The position numbers were made by a program, and so were the translations under genes. From Candidatus Zixiibacteriota bacterium (GTDB taxonomy: Bacteria; Zixibacteria; MSB-5A5; CAIYYT01), in the NCBI GenBank assembly GCA_026397575.1, contig JAPLUP010000559.1, forward strand, positions 1 to 7,024: DNA of 7,024 bases. The letters run 5' to 3'. Below, in pieces: positions 1-5,700 of this stretch. Positions within the stretch are counted from its first letter, which is position 1. Every line of letters begins with the position of its first letter. The notes under the pieces are model-generated. The model ran no database searches. It saw nothing but the letters and a program-made list of their open reading frames with translations, and was not told where the DNA came from.

Positions 1-343
1 TGATCTTCTTCCGATCGATCTCAATTCCCTGAGCAGCCAACAAATCCTCTATCGCTTGTGCCGTAATCGAACCGAATACTTTGTCGTCTTCGCCGACATT
101 AACCTCGGCAGTGCAGGATGCTTTCTCAAGACGCGCCTTGATCGTTTCAGCGGCGCGACGGACTTTGGCCTGCCGAAGCTGCTGCTGACTACGAAGCTGC
201 TCGATGGCGCGCAAATTGCCTTTAGTGGCCGTAATAGCCAGATTGCGCGGGATCAGGTAGTTGCGACCATAACCCGCCTTGACCTCAATCACTTCGCCGC
301 ATTTGCCAAGAGTCTCGACGTCCTCTTTCAGAATCACCTTCAT
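1..343 (-). CDS. rplI: 50S ribosomal protein L9 (3' end outside window)
   Basis: L9 binds 23S rRNA at the base of the L1 stalk of the large ribosomal subunit and helps maintain reading-frame fidelity. The visible 114 codons start MKVILKEDVETLGKCGEVIE, followed by the L9 signature with KAGYGRNYLIPRNLA at residues 22-36. A charged, Gln/Arg-rich connecting helix spans about residues 42-76. The C-terminal domain begins with VGEDDKVFGSIT at about residues 83-94 and continues to GIEIDRKKI at the window edge. The family is usually near 148 residues, so about 35 are missing beyond base 1. The ATG is preceded by AGGAGA with 8 nt spacing, which fixes the start. It is the last visible gene of the minus-strand ribosomal cluster, 35 nt after the DUF2232 gene. 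In many genomes dnaB follows, but that would lie outside the window. Identification is secure from sequence similarity recognised by eye. Confidence 0.97.
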   Translation of the reverse strand, partial: MKVILKEDVETLGKCGEVIEVKAGYGRNYLIPRNLAITATKGNLRAIEQLRSQQQLRQAKVRRAAETIKARLEKASCTAEVNVGEDDKVFGSITAQAIEDLLAAQGIEIDRKKI

Positions 344-351
344 CGTTTCTA

Positions 352-357
352 TCTCCT
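352..357 (-). promoter_or_regulatory. Ribosome binding site of rplI
   Basis: The minus strand reads AGGAGA, then 8 nt, then the ATG of rplI. It lies in the 35-nt gap after the DUF2232 stop codon. L9 therefore has its own strong initiation site and need not depend on translation of the membrane-protein gene before it. Confidence 0.8.
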
Positions 358-378
358 ACTTCTCATTCTTTCTACGTG

Positions 379-1296
379 TTAACCCAGCTGCTTCGCCCGA
401 ATTTTGCGGAAATCAAACTTCGAGTCTAACAACGCCACCAAAGGCAGCACGATTCCTAATACCACCTGTGTCAGGAACAGGAACAGATATATCGCGATCT
501 TACCCGCCGTCGGAAAGTGCCGCGTACGCAGAATATGCTCAACCAGCGACAGACCGCAGATCGAATACAGCGCTGCGAAAAACAGCAGCGCGTTCCAGCC
601 AATAATCGCCAACGCCGACTGATTAGTCAACACCATTATCACTGCGACTCCCAGCGGAATCACCAGCCATTCGGGGAGCTTCCAGAGCGAAAATTCGCTA
701 ATCGGTCGCGCAAAAAACCCCACCGTGCGCACTAAGTAATTGCCCACCAGTACACTCACACCGAACATGGCGACTATCAGCAAGAGAATCACCGCCGGGA
801 AGTAATAGGGCAGCTTGTCCGCGAGACGGTTCATCGTGTCGAGAACCAAGCTCTGCTGCTGCAAAGTGTAAATTCCCGGCATCTGAGCATTAAGCGCCAT
901 CTGCCGAAGCTCTACGCCTAAAAATTGCAACATACGAGCGAAAAAGCCGTAGTTGACCGCGATTGCAATCGCCGGAAATAGCGTGCCCGCTGCAACCGCG
1001 GTTGTCGCGCCAAAACCTTTATCTCTCACAAATGCCATCACCATAGCCGGTACTACCATTCCAGTTATCAGCACGATTCCCGCGGCGGTTCCACGCCACA
1101 TCAATGTGCCGACGAGCGCCAACAGTATCGACAATGCCAACAGCCAATACTGGCGAGCGAACCAGAGATAGTACACTCCGATCAGCCCCGGTACGGACAA
1201 CATCGTCAGCGGGGGGTGCCGCAACGCCAGCGGGAAAAAGAGCGCAATTGCCAACGCGCAGACGTAATCAAATCGCTGTCTGCGGTCAGTCTGCAT
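379..1296 (-). CDS. DUF2232 (YybS-like) polytopic membrane protein
   Basis: This is a 305-residue, very hydrophobic protein with about eight to nine predicted membrane segments. By eye they lie near residues 11-25, 31-46, 50-66, 71-90, 98-118, 164-188, 208-225, 228-250 and 267-290. A loop around residues 120-162 separates the two halves. The segment FSLWKLPEWLVIPL (residues 202-215) resembles the Trp/Pro-containing motif of the DUF2232 family, and a basic tail (RKIRAKQLG) ends the protein. The molecular function of DUF2232 is not established. Its members recur between rpsR and rplI in several phyla, and that placement supports the call. I chose the ATG at 1296, 14 nt after the rpsR stop. The in-frame ATG at 1401 would overlap rpsR by about 90 nt and add a non-hydrophobic, low-complexity N-terminus. 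There is no good Shine-Dalgarno before 1296, so translation may be coupled to termination of rpsR. Confidence 0.82.
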   Translation of the reverse strand: MQTDRRQRFDYVCALAIALFFPLALRHPPLTMLSVPGLIGVYYLWFARQYWLLALSILLALVGTLMWRGTAAGIVLITGMVVPAMVMAFVRDKGFGATTAVAAGTLFPAIAIAVNYGFFARMLQFLGVELRQMALNAQMPGIYTLQQQSLVLDTMNRLADKLPYYFPAVILLLIVAMFGVSVLVGNYLVRTVGFFARPISEFSLWKLPEWLVIPLGVAVIMVLTNQSALAIIGWNALLFFAALYSICGLSLVEHILRTRHFPTAGKIAIYLFLFLTQVVLGIVLPLVALLDSKFDFRKIRAKQLG

Positions 1297-1310
1297 CGCT
1301 CGCGCTCGGA

Positions 1311-1547
1311 CTAACGAAAAGTATCCGCCGTGTACGGCAGAAGCGCTATATGACGCGCGCGTTTGATGGCGGTCGTCAGCAGCCGCTGATGCTTGGCGCA
1401 ATTGCCGGTCACTCGACGTGGCACGATTTTGCCACGCTCCAGCATGAACCGGCGCAACAGCTTGTCGTCCTTGTAATCAATAGTTGTGACCTTGTTTTCG
1501 CACAGACGGCATGGTTTCCGTCGTCTTCTATCAAATCCTTCAATCAT
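1311..1547 (-). CDS. rpsR: 30S ribosomal protein S18
   Basis: S18 is a small-subunit protein that binds 16S rRNA in the platform as a heterodimer with S6. The 78-residue product has the family hallmarks: an Arg/Lys-rich start (residues 7-11), TIDYKD (22-27), [19 protein letters not shown] (30-48) and [12 protein letters not shown] near the C-terminus. It keeps C13, C16, C50 and H53 in a CxxC...CxxH arrangement, as in zinc-binding (C+) S18 forms, so it probably carries a zinc ion. The ATG is preceded by GGGAGA and AAGGA-like purine runs. It lies 51 nt after rpsF, with no ssb between them, and 14 nt before the DUF2232 gene. Length and motifs are normal and the identification is secure. Confidence 0.97.
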   Translation of the reverse strand: MIEGFDRRRRKPCRLCENKVTTIDYKDDKLLRRFMLERGKIVPRRVTGNCAKHQRLLTTAIKRARHIALLPYTADTFR

Positions 1548-1598
1548 GATTCCTTAATCTCCCGAAATTCGATTTCAAACTCATGTTTCTTCCGCCGA

Positions 1599-1976
1599 TC
1601 AGCCTCTATCCATCGATTGGGCGGGCGGAATAGTGATTTGAGCCGCGGCAGCAGCCAAGGCTTCGGCCTGCTCACGGCGCGCTTCCAGATCGATCTCGGA
1701 AACAACCGTCAGAAAACGAACGACCCGTTCGTTGAGCTTGAAAGCATTCTCGATCAGCGGCGGCATGCTGGGTGAAGCACGATAAAGAAAATGTGTGTAG
1801 AAGCCCTGGCGCTTGTGTTTGATCTCGTACGCCAGTCGGCGGATTCCCCAACGCTGGGTTTCGACGATCTCGCCGCCATTGGACGTGATCAATTCTTCTA
1901 CCTTCTTGATTTCGGTTTCGATTTCGGACTCGGAAAACTGTGCGTCGGTGATAAATGTGGTTTCGTAAAGTCGCAA
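1599..1976 (-). CDS. rpsF: 30S ribosomal protein S6, TTG start
   Basis: S6 partners S18 in the platform of the 30S subunit. The 125-residue product begins with the typical MRLYETTFI and shows the ferredoxin-like S6 pattern. GGEIVETQRWGIRRLAYEIK at about residues 34-53 carries the conserved WG-RRLAY core. Then comes GFYTHFLYRASP (about 58-69), and LNERVVRFLTV (about 81-91) is the usual C-terminal strand. The tail after residue 97 is Ala-rich and variable, as in many S6 proteins. The start codon is TTG. It aligns with the invariant N-terminus of the family and is preceded by GGAGGGAGG with about 6 nt spacing, whereas the nearest upstream ATG (2008-2010) is out of frame. It is 68 nt downstream of pth. 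The leader may fold into an autoregulatory hairpin, described separately. Confidence 0.96.
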   Translation of the reverse strand: MRLYETTFITDAQFSESEIETEIKKVEELITSNGGEIVETQRWGIRRLAYEIKHKRQGFYTHFLYRASPSMPPLIENAFKLNERVVRFLTVVSEIDLEARREQAEALAAAAAQITIPPAQSMDRG

Positions 1977-1981
1977 GATTT

Positions 1982-1991
1982 ACCTCCCTCC
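1982..1991 (-). promoter_or_regulatory. Strong ribosome binding site selecting the TTG start of rpsF
   Basis: The minus strand reads GGAGGGAGGT followed by AAATC and then TTG. This near-perfect anti-16S complement sits at good spacing for the TTG at 1974-1976 and supports initiation there despite the rare codon. Its 5' bases overlap the 3' arm of the candidate hairpin at 1990-2021. Confidence 0.8.
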
Positions 1992-2021
1992 GGACTATAG
2001 TTGAAACCATAGGTCTTCCGG
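1990..2021 (-). promoter_or_regulatory. Candidate S6:S18 autoregulatory hairpin in the rpsF leader
   Basis: On the minus strand, CCGGA (2021-2017) pairs with TCCGG (1994-1990) and CTAT (2012-2009) pairs with ATAG (1998-1995). An unpaired AGAC (2016-2013) bulges from the 5' arm and the loop is 10 nt. The 3' arm runs directly into the rpsF Shine-Dalgarno. In several bacteria the S6:S18 complex is known to bind a bulged hairpin in the rpsF leader and repress the operon. The position and the asymmetric bulge agree with that idea. I have not matched the published consensus base by base, so the specific identity is inference. Confidence 0.4.
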
Positions 2022-2044
2022 CTTCACCGAAAGACAGGGAACGG

Positions 2045-2611
2045 CTATAAACCGTTGTATTTGTTCATCGCGTCGGTCAGTCCTCTGTAAATGACTGTCT
2101 CAACGCAAGAGACCCCCAATTTAATGAACTCATCGAGAATGTCAACCTCTTCTTGCCTGAATTTTTCCAGGACAAATTCTTCAGAAGCTACTCCCTCGGG
2201 CTGCGGCCCAATGCCCATACGCATACGGGGGAAATCATCGCCTCCGACATGCTCAATTATCGAACTAAGACCGTTATGACCGCCGTCCGACCCGGAGAGA
2301 CGCACACGGACCTTGCCAAAGGGGAGGGCAAAATCATCGCAGATGACCAGCATCTCTTGGGGCAACAACTGCAGGCGCGGTAATAGAGTAGCAACGGCTT
2401 TGCCCGATAGGTTCATGAATGTCATCGGCTTAGCGAAATAAACCTGTTCGCTGCGCAGCCGCAAGGTAGCCAGATGGTAGTCGGCCTTTTGCTCGGCGAA
2501 CCGACCATGTTTCTTGTCTACGACCTTGTCGACAACGAGAAACCCAAGGTTGTGCCGAGTATGAAGATACTCCTTTCCCGGATTGCCAAGGCCTACGATC
2601 AGTCTGATCAT
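2045..2611 (-). CDS. pth: Peptidyl-tRNA hydrolase
   Basis: Pth releases tRNA from peptidyl-tRNAs that drop off the ribosome, by hydrolysing the ester bond in the cytosol. The 188-residue protein matches the bacterial Pth family in length and motifs. VGLGNPGKEY is at residues 6-15, TRHNLGF (18-24) holds the catalytic H20, and KPMTFMNLSG (61-70) holds N67. CDDFALPFGKVR (91-102) holds D92, corresponding to D93 of the E. coli enzyme, and GSDGGHNGLSSI (107-118) holds N113. All expected active-site residues (N10, H20, N67, D92, N113) are present. It is probably the first gene of the translation operon, 68 nt before rpsF, and diverges from the giant regulator. The rplY/ctc gene often found before pth is absent. 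The start ATG has no recognisable Shine-Dalgarno, and a candidate promoter lies immediately upstream. Confidence 0.97.
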   Translation of the reverse strand: MIRLIVGLGNPGKEYLHTRHNLGFLVVDKVVDKKHGRFAEQKADYHLATLRLRSEQVYFAKPMTFMNLSGKAVATLLPRLQLLPQEMLVICDDFALPFGKVRVRLSGSDGGHNGLSSIIEHVGGDDFPRMRMGIGPQPEGVASEEFVLEKFRQEEVDILDEFIKLGVSCVETVIYRGLTDAMNKYNGL

Positions 2612-2615
2612 GTCA

Positions 2616-2645
2616 TATGTAAACGCTTTGACCGAATCGCGTCAA
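2616..2645 (-). promoter_or_regulatory. Candidate promoter of pth (possibly leaderless)
   Basis: The minus strand has TTGACG at 2645-2640, an 18-nt spacer, and TACATA at 2621-2616. The -35 box is a 5 of 6 match and the -10 box a weak 3 of 6. A start site 6-7 nt beyond the -10 would fall on or beside the pth ATG at 2611-2609. That would fit the absence of a Shine-Dalgarno. The assignment rests on pattern only. Confidence 0.3.
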
Positions 2646-2721
2646 GTTTAATCTCACTCTAAGACCCGATAGCCACAGCAAGCGATGGGCTACCCTGCTA
2701 TGAGCAAAGCCCCAGCAGTAC

Positions 2722-2749
2722 TTGTCATTTCGAAATATAAGTGTATCTT
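2722..2749 (+). promoter_or_regulatory. Candidate promoter of the giant regulator gene
   Basis: TTGTCA (2722-2727, 5 of 6 to the sigma70 -35) is followed after 16 nt by TATCTT (2744-2749, 4 of 6 to the -10). A start site near 2756 would leave only a few bases before the ATG at 2759. An alternative -10, TATAAG at 2736-2741, has no good -35 at 17 nt. If TATCTT is the real -10, the upstream GTG at 2741 cannot be the start codon. Confidence 0.3.
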
Positions 2750-2758
2750 TGGCGACAG

Positions 2759-5700
2759 ATGACAATTGAGAGCCATGGAGCCTCCTTGGACGCCCATAAT
2801 TCTGCTGAACGATTCGAGCTTCAGACAAGAATCGCCACCGGTAATCTATTTGAGTCATTCGTCGGGTTTGATCGGAGACTAAAGCGGAGAGTCTTGGTCA
2901 AGAGGCCAGCAAAAGACTCGTCGATGTCCCAGGACGCTTGTGGCCACATCCTGAAGCGCAGTTTTGAGAGTGCCTGTCACTTTAGACATCCGAACATACT
3001 TTCTCCAATCAGCGGGTTTGAGCAGGACGGAAAGTACAATGTTGTGTATCCCTACGTTGCTGAGAGTGTTGATCTCAATACTGAGATGTTCCGGCGCAAC
3101 TATCAAGAACTCTTGTTCCAGATATTCTCAGCCGTAGATTTCATCCATTGCATGGGGTACGTTCATTGCGATCTGAAAAAGGACAATTTCCGGATTTTGC
3201 GCCATGGCGAAACGCACAGAGTCCTGCTTTCAGACTTTGATCTTCTTACTGCAAGTGGCATGCAGCCCGAGGGTCTGGTATTTGGTTCGCCTCTGCACAT
3301 AGCTCCAGAGATCTTGCGAGACGAGATAGTGCTTCCGCAGTCAGACCACTACTCTCTGGGTGTTATGCTGCTTCTCATGGCACACAATAGACCTTCAGAG
3401 CTCGAAGTGCAGCTAAGAAAGGTGGCCGACGGAAGTCATCAGGAGCTCGAAGTCACCCAGGACGCCTTGTCTGGGCAAGTGGAAGGTTTGGTGCCTATTG
3501 TCAACTCTCTGTCACGCTACCACCATGTTGAGCGGCCGCCGAATCTCGGTCATCTACTTCGCGAATATGGAACCGAGCTCGGGATAGATGCCACCCGCTA
3601 TGAAAATCACTTGCTCTGGCACGTGCTGAGAACCCGTTACTACACGTGGCAAAAAGAGGAGGATAAGTCACGCAAAGGTCTTCAGGAGTTCTTGACACAT
3701 GATGTCAAGCTCCTGGGCATTCCGCAGGAGTTGGCGACTGATCTTGAAGGGACAAGTTTCATGTCGCATTCTGACAGTTATAGGGTAGCTCGCAAGGCTG
3801 TGTCAGAGAATCCGGTTGAACGCTATGTTGACCACTTCTATGTCTCTCCTTCGCTGGGTGATCTTGAGAAGCTGTATGCTCGTGTGGATGGCGCTACGAC
3901 GCCGTACACGACGTCACCAAGTGCGATGTCCTGGGTGCAGGTGGTTCGCACAGTTCTAAAACTGAAAGCTAAAGGACAGTTTCTCAAAGCCGCCATCCTG
4001 CTGAAGCGATTACTCCGGAGCGATTCTGACGAGATTTCGGTAAGGACTCGAGCGTCGCTATACGTGAGACTCGGGGAGTGTTGTCGGCACTTGGGTTTTG
4101 TGGCGGACGCGCGACAGGATTTCACACGGGCTTTAGCCTCGAACCAGTTGTCACCGACCAAGCAGGTCCATGTGCACCTTCAGCAGGCAGACTTGCTTGC
4201 CATAGATAAGAATCAGGAAGAGCATGATCGATTCCTTCACAAGGCTTACGCTATTGCCACAGCGCATGACTTGCTGCACTTGAGATTGAAAGTCCTGGAA
4301 CGACAGCTATGGACTGTGTATCAGAAAGGTCGGCCGCGGCCTGCCTTACGGGATCTACGAGTTCTTGCCAGGATTGCCAAAGATCACAGACTCATTACTC
4401 ATGAACTTGTTATTCAGAATGTTTTTGGCTGCATCGAGTGGACGTTGGGTAACCTCGATACTGCTCAGGAGGTGCTTCAGACAGCTATTCGTAACTGTGC
4501 AGAATACGTTGATAGTGGTCGTCTAGTCCCACTCTATGCAAACCTTGGAATGGTTTCCTTTGATCGCGGGGAGTATAAGGAAGCAATAGAGTTCAATTCG
4601 TTAGCGAAGAAGCTTAATTGTGCGAGCAGTGGTATCTCTCGGGGAGCTTTTATCGAGGCGAGCCTTTTTTCGTGTTATGTGCTCATCGGGGAATATGAAA
4701 AGGCGGAACGATCAATGGCTAACTACCTAGAAGTGTTTCGGGCACGCGGTGACCGCGGAGCTATCGGCTTGTATCATCTGAATATGGGCTGGCTGAATCT
4801 TCGCCGAGGAAGATACCGTGAAGCAGAATTTGGACTTCGATATGCGACTGCCGTTTTTGAGTCGGTTTCCGCACCTTGGTACCTGGGCAAAGCGCTGCTG
4901 TACCTCGGAACGCTGTATTGCTGGCAAGGCAAAGTCGACTTGGCGGTAAGCCTGCAATCCCGCGCAGAGAAGATATTTCAAGAGATGCAAGATCGCGTGT
5001 TTTTACTTGACTCTCGACAACTACGCGAATGCCTGGAGTTCGTGCGGGAGCGCAAGGTTTGCCAGGAATCCTGTGTCGCGTTAACCAAGGAGTACGTTGG
5101 ATGCGGCAATAGCTTTGGAGCCTGCTCCTGCATAGCATTGCTTCTTTTCTCCGGTGACTCTGAAGAGGTCAAGAGTATTGTGGCAGAGTCAGAGCCGTTG
5201 CGCAAGTATCTTAGTGAATCAGCAGCTGTTTTTGTTCAGGCCGTCTATAGTCATATTCGTGCTTTCTACAGTACGGAAGGAAGCTCAGCTCAAGTTGATA
5301 TCTCGCGACTAAAGGAATCCTTCCGCAGATATTCGCATGAAGGACTCTATTTCCATGCGCTGCACTCCTCTCTTCGGATTCAGAAGCATTACGAAGCGAC
5401 AGAGCAAGCCGGTCTTCGTCTGAGGTTCTTGCGCGAAGCGCTTCGGCTGGCAAAGTTGGTCAGTAATCCCAACATAGCGAACGAGATTGAGATTTCTCTT
5501 GGTCACCTAACAACGTCGGCGGATTCTTGTCGTCCCAAGTATGTCGCTTTTCATCATGTTTCAGCATTGCTTAATACCGTGTCTGACTACAAATCAACAG
5601 CCCAGCAACTACTTCGCCTCGCGCTGGATGAGACGAGTGCTGAACGGGGAGCGATCCTGCTTACCACCGAAGGCGGCAAAAACTTGCGGGTGGAAGCGGC

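Larger units (their letters stand above)
2612..2758. other. Divergent intergenic region between pth and the giant regulator
   Basis: About 147 nt separate the two divergent genes. It holds the two candidate promoters listed separately. It also has short inverted-repeat pairs, ATAGC (2669-2673) with GCTAT (2697-2701), and CTGCT (2695-2699) with AGCAG (2714-2718). These are too short and widely spaced to call an operator with confidence. I found no GG-N10-GC sigma54 -24/-12 element on either strand, no terminator hairpin with a U-tract, and no credible small gene. Confidence 0.6.

Noticed and set aside
1297..1401. Upstream extension of the DUF2232 protein to the ATG at 1401
   Set aside because: It would overlap the conserved C-terminus of S18 by about 90 nt and add a segment unlike the family. 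The ATG at 1296 follows the rpsR stop closely.
1104..1775. A 223-codon plus-strand open frame across the DUF2232, rpsR and rpsF genes
   Set aside because: It lies antisense to three well-supported genes, has a low-complexity Arg/Ser/Thr-rich translation and shows no family motif.
1672..2010. A minus-strand ATG-started frame of 112 codons overlapping rpsF in another frame
   Set aside because: The S6 protein is unambiguous in the TTG frame with a strong Shine-Dalgarno. The other frame gives an Arg-rich sequence with no recognisable domain.
2669..2718. Short inverted repeats (ATAGC/GCTAT and CTGCT/AGCAG) as an operator for the HTH protein
   Set aside because: Five-base arms separated by 14-23 nt are expected by chance in about 150 nt. 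There is no symmetry resembling a Fis-type activator site.
2612..2758. Possible sigma54 (-24/-12) promoter that the giant regulator could use on itself or on pth
   Set aside because: No GG followed by GC at the required 10-nt spacing occurs on either strand here. TGGGGCTTTGC-like and GGGCTACCCTGC-like stretches have wrong spacing.
2613..2858. An 81-codon minus-strand frame spanning the divergent intergenic region
   Set aside because: It covers both candidate promoters and the start of the giant gene, and has no Shine-Dalgarno or recognisable motif.
4761..5138. A 125-codon minus-strand frame inside the giant gene
   Set aside because: It is antisense to the TPR region, whose frame is continuous and shows clear repeats. 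The translation has no known signature.
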